Source of the DNA: Agriterribacter humi
GTDB lineage: Bacteria > Bacteroidota > Bacteroidia > Chitinophagales > Chitinophagaceae
DNA: 64,000 bases
Assembly: GCF_009192765.1 (NCBI RefSeq)
Contig: NZ_VOHQ01000020.1
Coordinates: 1 to 64,000 of the forward strand
Direction of reading: 5' to 3'
Shown here one piece after another: positions 55,280 to 63,970 of this stretch. Every line of letters begins with the position of its first letter. Position 1 is the first letter of the stretch. Under the pieces are notes generated by a model that made no database searches, had not been told where the DNA came from, and saw only the letters and a list, made by a program, of their open reading frames with translations. The translations under genes were made by a program, and so were the position numbers.

Positions 55280-56008
55280 ATGATACATCAGATAAACTTA
55301 ACAAATTTATTGGTTATTGACATAGAAACTGTTCCCGGAACCCCTGATTTTCAACTATTACCAGAATATTGGAAGGGGCTCTGGCAGGACAAGATTTCCA
55401 AAACCATGCCAGAAAATATTTTGCCCGACGAATCCTACCTCCAAAAGGCTGGCATTCTGGCTGAATTTGGGAAAATAATTTGCATTTCAACAGGCTTTTT
55501 TTATCATGAAGCAAATGGCAGACTATGCTTTAAAATTAAATCGTTCAGCGGCGATGATGAAACCGCCTTGCTTACTGGTTTCGTGGATTTGCTGAACACT
55601 TTTCGTGATAAAAGAGGCATTTTTGCAATTGCGGGACATAATCTCAAAGAATTTGATATTCCATACATCTGCAGACGAATGCTGATATTGAACATACCAT
55701 TGCCGGACTACCTGCAGTTAAGCGGAAAAAAACCCTGGGAAACCAACCTGGTAGACACTATGGAATTATGGAAATTCGGGGACTATAAAAATTATGTATC
55801 TCTTAAATTGCTTGCTGCTGTTCTGGGTATTGCTACACCAAAAGACGATATAGACGGAAGCATGGTAAAGGATGTATATTATGAAGAAAAGAACCTTCCC
55901 CGCATAGTAACCTATTGCCAGAAAGATGTTGTAACCGTTGCCAATATTATCCTGCGGTTTAAAGGTATCCCTTACCTGGAAAAAGAGAACATTACCATAG
56001 TAGAATGA
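55280..56008 (+). CDS. PolB-type 3'-5' exonuclease domain protein
   Basis: 242 residues from ATG 55280; an upstream TTG at 55256 is less likely. DnaQ-fold exonuclease motifs: DIETVPG (motif I), HNLKEFDIPYI (motif II) and YCQKDVVTV (motif III, YxxxD), with all catalytic acids present. It matches the predicted PolB-associated 3'-5' exonuclease family (PF10108). Without a polymerase domain, it may proofread or repair in trans, or trim DNA ends. holA follows 54 bp downstream, so a replication or repair context is likely. Confidence 0.9.
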   Translation: MIHQINLTNLLVIDIETVPGTPDFQLLPEYWKGLWQDKISKTMPENILPDESYLQKAGILAEFGKIICISTGFFYHEANGRLCFKIKSFSGDDETALLTGFVDLLNTFRDKRGIFAIAGHNLKEFDIPYICRRMLILNIPLPDYLQLSGKKPWETNLVDTMELWKFGDYKNYVSLKLLAAVLGIATPKDDIDGSMVKDVYYEEKNLPRIVTYCQKDVVTVANIILRFKGIPYLEKENITIVE

Positions 56009-56062
56009 ATATCCGATAGGCCAATCAACTGATCACCCGATAAACCCACTTAACTTAACAAC

Positions 56063-57061
56063 ATGAGTGTTGAAAAAATTATTACAGACTGGAAACAAAA
56101 AAAGTTTAAACCGGTATATTGGTTAGAGGGCGATGAGAATTTTTATATTGATCAGTTGGTTGAATATGCAGAACATCATATTCTGTCTGATGCCGAAGCT
56201 GGTTTTAATCTTTCCGTTTTTTATGGCAAGGATGCCAATTGGGCCGACCTGATCAATGCCTGCCGGCGCTATCCCATGTTTTCCGATAAGCAGGTGATCA
56301 TATTAAAAGAAGCCCAGCAAATGCGCGATATAGATAAGCTTGAGTCTTATGTCGAAAATCCATTGTCTTCTACCGTGCTGGTGGTTGCGCATAAAGAAAA
56401 GAAGCTGGATGGGCGCAGTAAGTTATCAAGACTGTTAAAACAGCATGCCGTAGTGCTGAGCACAAAAAAAATTTACGAAAGCCAGTTGCCCGAATGGGCC
56501 AACGACCAGGTGCAGAAAAAAGGTTTTACCATTTCACGAAAGGCAGTAATGCTGCTGGTAGAACATATTGGCAACGATATGAGCCGCATCAATAATGAAA
56601 TTGATAAATTGCTGGTAAACCTGGGCAGCCGTAAGTCCATTACTGAAGAAGATATTGAACAGTATGTTGGTGTGAGCAAAGAATACAATGTTTTTGAATT
56701 GCAGGAAGCTCTGCAGCGTAAGGATGTAGTCAAAGCAATGCGCATCATTCAATATTTTGGATCCAATCCCAAAGCCGCTCCCATACAAATGATGATGCCA
56801 GCCTTATACAATTTTTTCAGTAAAGTGTATATGTTATTTGGCGTGCAATCGCAGGATGAGAAATCAGCGGCTTCAGCAATAGGCGTTAATCCTTTTTTTA
56901 TTAAAGATTATATGCTTGCAGCTAAAAACTATGGGTATGCAGGTATTGAGCAGGCGTTATTGTTGCTCCATCAGTATAACCTGCGCAGTGTTGGCGTTAA
57001 TGACGTGGGTACGGGAGATGCTTCGCTAATGAAAGAAATGGTGCTGAAAATAATGCAATAA
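56063..57061 (+). CDS. holA: DNA polymerase III delta subunit
   Basis: 332 residues, the family's usual length. The start MSVEKIITDWKQKKFKPVYW, LEGDENFYIDQLVEY, MFSDKQVIILKEAQQM, EKKLDGRSKLSRLLKQ and the C-terminal FELQEALQRKDVVKAMRIIQ are delta subunit landmarks. It loads the beta sliding clamp as part of the clamp loader. The preceding exonuclease gene is on the same strand 54 bp away and may be cotranscribed. Confidence 0.95.
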   Translation: MSVEKIITDWKQKKFKPVYWLEGDENFYIDQLVEYAEHHILSDAEAGFNLSVFYGKDANWADLINACRRYPMFSDKQVIILKEAQQMRDIDKLESYVENPLSSTVLVVAHKEKKLDGRSKLSRLLKQHAVVLSTKKIYESQLPEWANDQVQKKGFTISRKAVMLLVEHIGNDMSRINNEIDKLLVNLGSRKSITEEDIEQYVGVSKEYNVFELQEALQRKDVVKAMRIIQYFGSNPKAAPIQMMMPALYNFFSKVYMLFGVQSQDEKSAASAIGVNPFFIKDYMLAAKNYGYAGIEQALLLLHQYNLRSVGVNDVGTGDASLMKEMVLKIMQ

Positions 57062-57123
57062 TGCGGGTTGCATGTGTATTTGCAACCTGCATTATTGTGT
57101 GTTAAATGAAAGTTTTGTAATGA

Positions 57124-57549
57124 TTAGCGTTCAGGAGGAGGGGGAGGTAAAGTTATTTTGCTTTCCGGATGTTCCTTTCCGTTATGGCAGGTAATACAGG
57201 TGAGCACTGTTTTCCCTTCTTCCACATAGTTAAAATATTTTTTGTTGACCTTTGCTGTCATACGCATCATACTGCGCGCCACATCTTTTTCGGGTTTTTC
57301 ATCACTGGAAAAATCAAGTTTTTTAGGATTTGTTTTTGAAGGAGCATGGCAATGATTGCATTTTACGCCCAAAGAAACATTAAACCCCTTCATTATCTTT
57401 TCCAGTTCCTCATGGCTGATATCTTTGGGAAGTACTTTGAGATTTGGTTTAGGTTTTTTGTCCTGCACCGTTGTTGCGGCCACGCCTATCATGAGGATAA
57501 GGAATAAAGACGAGCCTACTAAAAATTTCTTCTTGTGCAATTGATACAT
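57124..57549 (-). CDS. Small diheme c-type cytochrome
   Basis: 141 residues with an N-terminal hydrophobic signal or anchor (7-26) and two CXXCH haem motifs: CNHCH (about residues 59-63) and CITCH (about 118-122). Its spacing and the SHEELEKIMKGFNVSLGVK lead resemble the photosynthetic reaction-centre cytochrome subunit domain (PF02276), which in Bacteroidota is used by small periplasmic electron carriers. The C-terminus is Pro-rich (LPPPPPER). It is a single-gene unit, convergent with holA. Confidence 0.9.
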   Translation of the reverse strand: MYQLHKKKFLVGSSLFLILMIGVAATTVQDKKPKPNLKVLPKDISHEELEKIMKGFNVSLGVKCNHCHAPSKTNPKKLDFSSDEKPEKDVARSMMRMTAKVNKKYFNYVEEGKTVLTCITCHNGKEHPESKITLPPPPPER

Positions 57550-57694
57550 AGCAGTAAATTTTGACCATTAAAGTAAAGTTTTCTTTTTTACATACCAATT
57601 TTATTTTTGAATGGATTGATGCAGACGTTATTTACTAAGGATTAAGAATGTACTTCTTTAAAAAATCATGACAGAAATTTAGCAGCCATATTTA

Positions 57695-57702
57695 TACTTT
57701 TG
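57695..57702 (+). promoter_or_regulatory. Putative -7 element of the threonine dehydrogenase gene
   Basis: TACTTTTG matches TANNTTTG and lies 16 bp before the start codon. The predicted leader is short, about 10 bases. Confidence 0.45.
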
Positions 57703-57718
57703 ACAAAATTATGATGCA

Positions 57719-58660
57719 ATGGTAAAAGAAAAGATATTGGTTATAGGGGCATCCGGGCAGATCGGTGTTGAACTAACCCTGGCTTTACGGAAAATATATG
57801 GCAATGCACAAGTGGTTGCATCCGATCTGAGGGAAGAGAACGACCTGTTAAAAGGCACAGGGCCATATGTTGCTTTGGATGCTATGAATAAAGAAATGCT
57901 TCATGTGCAGGTGATCAGGCAAAATATAACACAGATATATTTGCTGGCGGCTATTTTATCTGCAACAGGCGAAAAGAATCCCGGTCTTGCCTGGAATCTT
58001 AATACACAAAGCTTATTGAACGTATTGGATATTGCAAGAGAAGAAAAATTGCAGAAGGTATATTGGCCAAGTAGTATTGCAGTATTTGGTCCTACCTCTC
58101 CACGGAAAAATTGTCCGCAGCAAACTATAATTGAACCCACTACCGTATATGGTATAAGCAAATATGCAGGTGAATTCTGGTGTAAATATTACAACCAGCG
58201 TTTTGGCGTAGATGTGAGGAGCCTGCGCTATCCGGGTTTGATAAGCTATAAATCTTCACCCGGCGGTGGTACAACAGATTATGCGGTAGAGATTTTTACT
58301 GAAGCGCTGGAAGAAAAAAAATATACCAGCTTTTTGGCTGCAGATACTTTTTTGCCCATGATGTATATGCCGGATGCTATCAGGGCCACTATTGAATTAA
58401 TGGAGGCCGATGCCGGGAAAATATCCATACGTACCTCATACAATATAGCTGCTATAAGCTTTTCGCCGGCAGACATTGCATCTGAAATTAAAAAGCACAT
58501 ACCAGGTTTTGCCATTGACTATAAGCAGGATTACAGGCAGGCTATTGCAGACAGCTGGCCGCAAAGTATTGATGACAGCGTGGCGAGGAGGGATTGGGGC
58601 TGGAAACACGAATACGACCTGCCACGTATAACCGCAGATATGCTGGATAACCTGGGGTAG
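57719..58660 (+). CDS. L-threonine 3-dehydrogenase, SDR type
   Basis: 313 residues of the extended SDR fold: GASGQIG (10-16) binds NAD, YGISK holds the catalytic Tyr and Lys. Family-specific blocks are WPSSIAVFGPTSP, RYPGLISYKSSPGGGTTDYA, LPMMYMPDAIRATIELM, IADSWPQSIDDSVARRDWGW and KHEYDLPR. These match the epimerase-like threonine dehydrogenases of psychrophilic Flavobacterium and animals, not the zinc Tdh. It oxidises L-threonine to 2-amino-3-ketobutyrate with NAD. The usual partner, glycine C-acetyltransferase (Kbl), is not in the window. Confidence 0.9.
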   Translation: MVKEKILVIGASGQIGVELTLALRKIYGNAQVVASDLREENDLLKGTGPYVALDAMNKEMLHVQVIRQNITQIYLLAAILSATGEKNPGLAWNLNTQSLLNVLDIAREEKLQKVYWPSSIAVFGPTSPRKNCPQQTIIEPTTVYGISKYAGEFWCKYYNQRFGVDVRSLRYPGLISYKSSPGGGTTDYAVEIFTEALEEKKYTSFLAADTFLPMMYMPDAIRATIELMEADAGKISIRTSYNIAAISFSPADIASEIKKHIPGFAIDYKQDYRQAIADSWPQSIDDSVARRDWGWKHEYDLPRITADMLDNLG

Positions 58661-58837
58661 TAGCGCCTGGGGTATGAGGTTCCAGATATGAGGTGTCAGA
58701 CATAGGTGCAGTCTGGAGGTTTTTGGGATGAATAATGAGCGGTTTGTCTTTCACGAGTAGTGAAGTGGTGACATTCATTGTTGATAGCCATCGCTAAAAG
58801 CTGATAGCTTATTGCTGACCGCCTCCTTTAAGTTTCG
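58661..58837. other. Spacer with word repeats before the TlpA-like gene
   Basis: About 175 bp between tdh-like and TlpA-like genes. It shows TATGAGGTTCCAGATATGAG-type words and GCTAAAAGCTGATAGCTTATTG, related to the GCTTTCAGC words at 22.6 and 36.7 kb. Confidence 0.5.
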
Positions 58838-58845
58838 TATTTTTG
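58838..58845 (+). promoter_or_regulatory. Putative -7 element of the TlpA-like gene
   Basis: TATTTTTG fits TANNTTTG and lies 22 bp before the ATG. Confidence 0.4.
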
Positions 58846-58867
58846 CGTTTCAATTGAATTCAACTTT

Positions 58868-60121
58868 ATGAAACGAACGGTATGGGTGCTAACCCTGTTA
58901 ATAGGTGGGTTACATGCGCAGGCACAACAAAAAAATAATCTTACCGGTGGGCAATGGCGTGGAGAACTGGAACGAGCAGACGGTAATAATATTATTTTCA
59001 ATTTTGAGGTAAATAAAAAAGCAGATAAACCTGTTATTTACATCCGCAATGCCGCGGAGCGTTTGGCCGTTGATGATATTACCATAGTGCAGGATTCTGT
59101 TTTTATCAGGCTTCCTTTTTTTGATTCACAATTCAGAGCGGTTTTTATTAATGATAACCAGATAAAAGGCGTTTGGATCAAACGCCTGGCAGACAGGAAC
59201 CTGGTTATGCCTTTTGCCGCGGTAAATAATGGTACAAAAAGCTACCGGTTTAAAACTTTGGTTAAAAAGCCTGTGGCTGATATAACCGGGCGCTGGGCAA
59301 CTTCTTTTTCTGATGCTGAACATAAACGTACAGTTGAGGCTGTAGGTGTTTTTAAGCAGGAAGGAAATGCACTAACGGGCTCTTTTCTTACGCCTTCCGG
59401 CGATTATCGCTACCTCGAAGGTGTAGTTGACGGCGATTCGCTTAAGCTGTCGGGTTTTGACGGTGGGTATGCGCTATTGTTTACAGCAAAAATTGATGAT
59501 GAAAAAAAGATCAGTGGTGGAAAATATATTTCAGGTGTTGGAGCTCCCAGGATATGGGAAGCCAATAAAGATGCGACAGCAGCGTTAGCCGGTAATAGTT
59601 CTTCTGAGCTTTTAAAGCAGGGCGTACCTCCAAAATTAGATTTCACTTTTAAAGATGTGAATGGCAAACCTGTTTCTATTAATGAAAGCAGGTTTAAAAA
59701 CAAGGTAGTGGTAGTACAGATATTGGGTTCGTGGTGTCCCAACTGTATGGATGAAATGGTTTTTATGGCTGAAGTGTATAAAAAATATAAATCAAAAGGA
59801 GTAGAGATAGTGGGATTGGCCTATGAAAGAACGTCCGATTTTACCCGTTCGCAGCAAAGCGTACGAAATTTTATGAAACGGTTGAAAGTAGAATTTCCTG
59901 TGCTTATTACCCCGGTTGCCGTAAGTGATCCGCAACGTGCTGAAAAAACCTTGCCTCAGTTAGAAAAGATACCGGCTTTTCCTACTACCCTTTTTATAGA
60001 TCGGAAAGGAGAAATACAAAAGATACATGCCGGGTTTAACGGACCCGGAACGGGAGATGATTATGAAAAGCAGAAGAAAGAATATTATGACATCATAGAC
60101 AGCCTGCTTGCAGCACAATGA
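58868..60121 (+). CDS. TlpA-like thioredoxin-fold protein with long beta N-domain
   Basis: 417 residues. A signal peptide (1-19) precedes a lipocalin-like beta region (about 25-230; repeated patterns NLTGGQWRGELE and NALTGSFLTPSGDYR) and a TlpA/peroxiredoxin-type thioredoxin domain (about 255-410) with active-site CPNC in LGSWCPNCMDEM, followed by KIPAFPTTLFIDRKGE. It likely acts in the periplasm as a disulfide reductant. The beta region is similar to the N-terminal halves of other Bacteroidota TlpA proteins and differs from that of the gene at 34659. Confidence 0.92.
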   Translation: MKRTVWVLTLLIGGLHAQAQQKNNLTGGQWRGELERADGNNIIFNFEVNKKADKPVIYIRNAAERLAVDDITIVQDSVFIRLPFFDSQFRAVFINDNQIKGVWIKRLADRNLVMPFAAVNNGTKSYRFKTLVKKPVADITGRWATSFSDAEHKRTVEAVGVFKQEGNALTGSFLTPSGDYRYLEGVVDGDSLKLSGFDGGYALLFTAKIDDEKKISGGKYISGVGAPRIWEANKDATAALAGNSSSELLKQGVPPKLDFTFKDVNGKPVSINESRFKNKVVVVQILGSWCPNCMDEMVFMAEVYKKYKSKGVEIVGLAYERTSDFTRSQQSVRNFMKRLKVEFPVLITPVAVSDPQRAEKTLPQLEKIPAFPTTLFIDRKGEIQKIHAGFNGPGTGDDYEKQKKEYYDIIDSLLAAQ

Positions 60122-60131
60122 TGCTGTTTTA

Positions 60132-60779
60132 TTATGTAACGCTGTAGATTAGCCAGCAGATAATAAGCGTAATCGACAATACAAGAAGGGGATAATATTT
60201 TTCCCAGTAATTCCTGTTTTTTGAAGTCTGTACAAAATCCCTGATCGTTTTTATAACGGCTTCGTTATTCCCTGCCAAAATTTTTAATTGGCCGGCTATT
60301 GTGTTGATATATGTAAAAGGCAATTCAGACGAGGCGGATAAAAGCTGCAGAATAAGTTTTTGATTGAGGGCTTCATCTTTGTGATGCAGCAATACATTCA
60401 TATTACTTTCAGAAAGGATGTTTTTTATACGATGATATATAGCTTCTTTATTCATTCTGAACATATCCATAAACGCTATTTGCTTATTCAGCTTAATGCA
60501 ATCATTTAAAATGGCTACAGGTGTTTGGCTCCATGATAGATGGATATCGGTGTTGGGAAAACGCAACTTCCATTCGCTGTGATAACTTGTCCTTTTTGAA
60601 GGGTGAGACAAAGTTTCATAGGCTTCCTGTAATTCCCTGAACTGCGAAGCAGCGAATTCATTTCCTGCATTAACGTCGGGATGATACTGCAATGCCAGTT
60701 TCCTGAACTCCTTTTTGATAGCATCCAAACTGGCATCGGGCGGAATACCTAAAGTTTTATAATGATTTTTAAAAGCCAT
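60132..60779 (-). CDS. J-domain protein with C-terminal membrane anchor
   Basis: 215 residues. The J domain (about 4-65) has LQYHPDVN with the HPD motif needed to activate DnaK, plus GIPPDASLDAIKKEFRKLAL. There is no Gly/Phe or zinc region, so it is a class III J protein. A central helical part and a C-terminal membrane helix (about 191-211; YYPLLVLSITLIICWLIY) suggest that it recruits DnaK to the membrane. It ends 11 bp from the TlpA gene stop, convergently. Confidence 0.92.
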   Translation of the reverse strand: MAFKNHYKTLGIPPDASLDAIKKEFRKLALQYHPDVNAGNEFAASQFRELQEAYETLSHPSKRTSYHSEWKLRFPNTDIHLSWSQTPVAILNDCIKLNKQIAFMDMFRMNKEAIYHRIKNILSESNMNVLLHHKDEALNQKLILQLLSASSELPFTYINTIAGQLKILAGNNEAVIKTIRDFVQTSKNRNYWEKYYPLLVLSITLIICWLIYSVT

Positions 60780-60917
60780 ACCGGGTGAACAAATTTCCCA
60801 AAAACAAATAATAGCGCCTAAATAAAGTTTGCAAACATATTGTGTGTAGCAAATGCCGTAACAACTAAATGTTGAAAATTTCTGTAATAAATCCTTGCTT
60901 AACAGGGCTGTAGTTTT

Positions 60918-60925
60918 TAAATTTG
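60918..60925 (+). promoter_or_regulatory. Putative -7 element of the MntA/HepT operon
   Basis: TAAATTTG matches TANNTTTG, with TTG 23 bases upstream as a possible -33 element. The HTH of the first gene may bind here. An alternative TTG start at 60923 would lie inside this element. Confidence 0.5.
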
Positions 60926-60955
60926 AAGAATTATGTCAAAATAAAATCGTTCAAA

Positions 60956-61546
60956 ATGAACAGCTTAGGCGACAAAATACGAAAACTTAGAGGGGACAAG
61001 GAAATACCCCTGCGAACAGTTGCTGCTTTTCTCGACATTGACCAGGCAATACTTAGCAAAATTGAAAGAGGGCAACGCAAGCCGACAAGGGAACAAGTAC
61101 TAAGATTGGCTGAGTATTTTAAGGTTAAGGAAAATGACTTGCTGGTTGCCTGGCTTAGTGATAAAGTCCTGTATGAAGTAGAAGATGAAGAAGTGGCATT
61201 GCAGGCGTTACAAATGGCAGAAGAAGAAGTAGATTATATTACAAAGCCTAAAGTAAGTAAAAACAGTATTATTGATTCAATAAGGTATGTTCTGAAAAAT
61301 GATGGGCGGGTAGCCCGTGCCTGGCTGTTTGGTTCGTATGCAAGGGGAGAAGAAAAGCTAAACAGCGATGTAGACATTATGGTAGAACTGAACAACAAAA
61401 AAAACTATTCCATGTTTGACATACTTGATATTTCTTTTTTGCTCGAAAACGAGATTAAACAAAAAATAGATTTAGTGGAAAAAGGATGTTTAAAGGACTT
61501 TGCTTTACAAACTGCAACCAGTGATCTGATTAAAATTTATGGATAA
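60956..61546 (+). CDS. Xre-type HTH fused to MntA-type nucleotidyltransferase antitoxin
   Basis: 196 residues from ATG 60956; an upstream TTG would lie in the promoter. The N-terminal Xre helix-turn-helix (1-60; TVAAFLDIDQAILSKIERGQ) is fused to a minimal nucleotidyltransferase domain (about 105-196). The nucleotidyltransferase motif GS-x10-DXD is exact: Gly126-Ser127, then Asp138 and Asp140, with a third Asp in KIDLV (172). In known MntA/HepT systems this domain adds AMP to a Tyr of the HEPN toxin and blocks it. The next gene overlaps by 8 bp, so the two are translationally coupled. The fused HTH would let the antitoxin repress its own operon. Confidence 0.92.
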   Translation: MNSLGDKIRKLRGDKEIPLRTVAAFLDIDQAILSKIERGQRKPTREQVLRLAEYFKVKENDLLVAWLSDKVLYEVEDEEVALQALQMAEEEVDYITKPKVSKNSIIDSIRYVLKNDGRVARAWLFGSYARGEEKLNSDVDIMVELNNKKNYSMFDILDISFLLENEIKQKIDLVEKGCLKDFALQTATSDLIKIYG

Positions 61547-61880
61547 GCCAACACCGAAGGAAAGAGCTGAGCACATACTGGAAGCCATAAAATTGATTAA
61601 AAGATTTGTGGCAGGTATGGATGAAACAGCTTTTTCAAATGACATTAAGATTCAAAGCGCAGTACAGTACCAGTTTTTAATTATTGGTGAAGCAATCAGG
61701 CATATTGACGATGCTATTTTAACAAAATATACTTACCCCTGGCATATACCCCGCTCATTCAGGAACTTTATAATACACGTATATCATGGGGTAAAGATGG
61801 AAAGAATTTATTTTGCCGCACAGGATTTGGATGAATTGGAGAAACTAATCATCCTTATTTTAAAGAAAGAATTTAAATGA
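61539..61880 (+). CDS. HEPN (HepT-like) toxin, DUF86
   Basis: 113 residues, an alpha-helical HEPN domain. The active motif RX4HXY is exact: Arg75-N-F-I-I-His80-Val-Tyr82. In the family, Arg and His form an RNase site and the Tyr is the AMPylation target of MntA. It overlaps the end of the upstream HTH-MNT gene by 8 bp. The pair is expected to be a type VII toxin-antitoxin; the toxin target is likely RNA, such as mRNA or tRNA. Confidence 0.92.
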   Translation: MDKPTPKERAEHILEAIKLIKRFVAGMDETAFSNDIKIQSAVQYQFLIIGEAIRHIDDAILTKYTYPWHIPRSFRNFIIHVYHGVKMERIYFAAQDLDELEKLIILILKKEFK

Positions 61881-61924
61881 GCCCATAGTCTTGTTTACAA
61901 TTACTAAACAATTAATTTTATTGC

Positions 61925-63277
61925 ATGAAAGATTTGTATAACCGTACGGAAGGCGACATTAATTTATCTGCTTCCCGCAATGCATGGTATAAAGTGATTG
62001 CGCATGCAGAAACCCAAAAATACTTAGATGAAGATGCGCAATATTTCCTGCACCAGTCCATGTCTACTCCCTGTTTGGATGTATTGCAGTCCTGCGAAGG
62101 GATCTATATTACAGACCTTACCGGCAAATCCTATATGGACTTTCATGGCAACAATGTACACCAGGTGGGCTACCGCAATTCATTTGTAATGGAAAAAGTA
62201 AAAGCGCAAATGGATATATTACCGTTTAGCCCCCGCCGTTATACTAATGTTCCGGCTATTGAACTTGCTAAAAAGCTGGCTTCCCTTTTTCCTGGCGATC
62301 TGAATCGCGTATTGCTGGCGCCGGGCGGTACTTCGGCCATTGGCATGGCGCTGAAGTTGGCCCGGATCGTTACCGGTAAACATAAAGTAGTATCGCTGTG
62401 GGATTCTTTTCATGGCGCTTCTTTAGATGCCATTTCTGCGGGGGGTGAACAGGTGTTTCGCAAAGGTATAGGTCCTTTAATGCCTGGTGTGGAAAGAATA
62501 CCGCCGCCTACTTCGTACAGGGGTGTTTTTAGTGATGATGGCAATGATGTTGTGTACGCAGACTATCTTGAATATGTAATAGAAAAAGAAGGCGACATAG
62601 GCGCTTTTATTGCGGAAACCGTACGCAATACTGATGTGCAGATACCTTCAAAAGCCTACTGGAAAAAGGTAAGGGAAATATGCACCCGCCATGACGTATT
62701 GCTTATTTTGGATGAAATACCCATTGCTTTTGGCCGTACAGGTAAAATGTTCGCCTTTGAACATTACGGTATAGAACCGGATATTGTTTGTGTGGGTAAA
62801 GGGCTGGGAGCGGGTATTATGCCACTTGCGGCTATGGTTACCCGTGATGCGTATAATGTTGCAACAGATGTATCGCTCGGGCATTACACGCACGAAAAGA
62901 GTCCGTTGGGCTGCATAGCTGCTACAGCCATGATTGAGTTCATTGAAAAGGAGCATATACTTGACAAAGTGAATGCCGATGCTTTATTTATGAAGAATGA
63001 ACTGGAAGCACTCAAACAAAAACATGCTTTAATAGGCGATGTAAGAGGCATAGGATTGTTGTGGGGAATAGAGCTGGTAAAGAACAGGGATACGAAGGAA
63101 AAAGCTGTTGAAGAAGCGGAAATGATCTTATACGAATGCCTGGCCAACGGGTTGAGCTTTAAAATTTCACAGGGCAATGTATTGCAGTTGTCGCCACCAT
63201 TAACCATAAGCCGGCAACAGCTTAAAGAAGCTATTGATATAGTAGATGCAGCTATTGCAAAGGCGATGGGTAAATAA
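61925..63277 (+). CDS. Class III PLP-dependent aminotransferase-fold enzyme, PbfA-like
   Basis: 450 residues. The fold-type I class III pattern is clear: DEIPIAFGRTGKMFAFEHYG and the PLP lysine in CVGKGLGAGIMPLAAMV. The N-terminal block EGDINLSASRNAWYKV, YFLHQSMSTPCLDVLQSC and MDFHGNNVHQVGYRN resembles PbfA, the (R)-1-hydroxy-2-aminoethylphosphonate ammonia-lyase, in my recollection. This would make it a lyase, not an aminotransferase. No other phosphonate gene lies in the window, so the assignment is tentative. It lies 44 bp after the HepT gene. Confidence 0.7.
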   Translation: MKDLYNRTEGDINLSASRNAWYKVIAHAETQKYLDEDAQYFLHQSMSTPCLDVLQSCEGIYITDLTGKSYMDFHGNNVHQVGYRNSFVMEKVKAQMDILPFSPRRYTNVPAIELAKKLASLFPGDLNRVLLAPGGTSAIGMALKLARIVTGKHKVVSLWDSFHGASLDAISAGGEQVFRKGIGPLMPGVERIPPPTSYRGVFSDDGNDVVYADYLEYVIEKEGDIGAFIAETVRNTDVQIPSKAYWKKVREICTRHDVLLILDEIPIAFGRTGKMFAFEHYGIEPDIVCVGKGLGAGIMPLAAMVTRDAYNVATDVSLGHYTHEKSPLGCIAATAMIEFIEKEHILDKVNADALFMKNELEALKQKHALIGDVRGIGLLWGIELVKNRDTKEKAVEEAEMILYECLANGLSFKISQGNVLQLSPPLTISRQQLKEAIDIVDAAIAKAMGK

Positions 63278-63284
63278 TAAATGC

Positions 63285-63322
63285 AAAAAGGAATTAACGC
63301 TTTAAACCGTTAATCCCTTTTT
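63285..63322. terminator. Bidirectional terminator between the PbfA-like and PorT-like genes
   Basis: AAAAAGG and ATTAACG pair with CGTTAAT and CCTTTTT around CTTTAAAC, followed by CTTTG. A-run before and T-run after suit use in both directions. Confidence 0.85.
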
Positions 63323-63340
63323 CTTTGTTTTTTAAATCAG

Positions 63341-63970
63341 TTATTTTTTGCTTCCCAGCATATAGCCTATAGAAAGTCCTGCAAACCTTGTGCTTACATT
63401 CCCCAATTCAGTGTCTGCATTGGAAATGTTGCTCAGTCCATGGGTATAGTTAGCGCTCACGAAAAGATTACTGGCAAACTGGTAACCCAGGGTTACATTT
63501 GCTCCCAGTTCAAACCTTTTAAGTACGCTCTTTTCTTCCGTTACGCCTTCCAAGCCTTGTTTTTTGTACCAGTCTTCAGTGCCATCATCATCTTTAAGTT
63601 TAGCGGATAATCCGTAAGACAGGTTGGGTCCCAGACCTAAAAAGAAACCTCCTGTTTTATACAAAAAATTAACAGGAATGTCAATCGCGTACAGATTGAT
63701 ATTTGTTTCTGAACTATAAGCCGTACTTTTTGAATTGAACAGTAATTGAGGTTGAAGGGAAAATTTTTCAGAAAGCGATATGTCAGCCACACCTCCAAAA
63801 TGAAATCCTGTCCCTAAGGCAGCCATCCTGCTCCATTCTCCATCATATTTGGATTTCATGGAGAATGTGTTTTGTTGTATCCCGGCTTTAACGCCAAAGG
63901 ATACCTGCTGGGCTTTAAGCGTTGCGCAGCTAATAGCCAGCGCAGTCATCAATACAAATGTTTTTTTCAT
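63341..63970 (-). CDS. PorT-like outer-membrane beta-barrel protein
   Basis: 209 residues. A signal peptide (1-20, MKKTFVLMTALAISCATLKA) is followed by a small outer-membrane barrel with alternating hydrophobic strands (VSFGVKAGIQQNTFSMKS, FSLQPQLLFNSKSTAYSS) and the ending GLSIGYMLGSKK. It matches the PorT/outer-membrane-protein beta-barrel group common in Bacteroidota. Function unknown. Confidence 0.88.
   Translation of the reverse strand: MKKTFVLMTALAISCATLKAQQVSFGVKAGIQQNTFSMKSKYDGEWSRMAALGTGFHFGGVADISLSEKFSLQPQLLFNSKSTAYSSETNINLYAIDIPVNFLYKTGGFFLGLGPNLSYGLSAKLKDDDGTEDWYKKQGLEGVTEEKSVLKRFELGANVTLGYQFASNLFVSANYTHGLSNISNADTELGNVSTRFAGLSIGYMLGSKK

Noticed and set aside
60923-60955. Upstream TTG start for the HTH-MNT gene
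   Set aside because: It overlaps a good TANNTTTG promoter element; the ATG at 60956 gives the normal HTH start.
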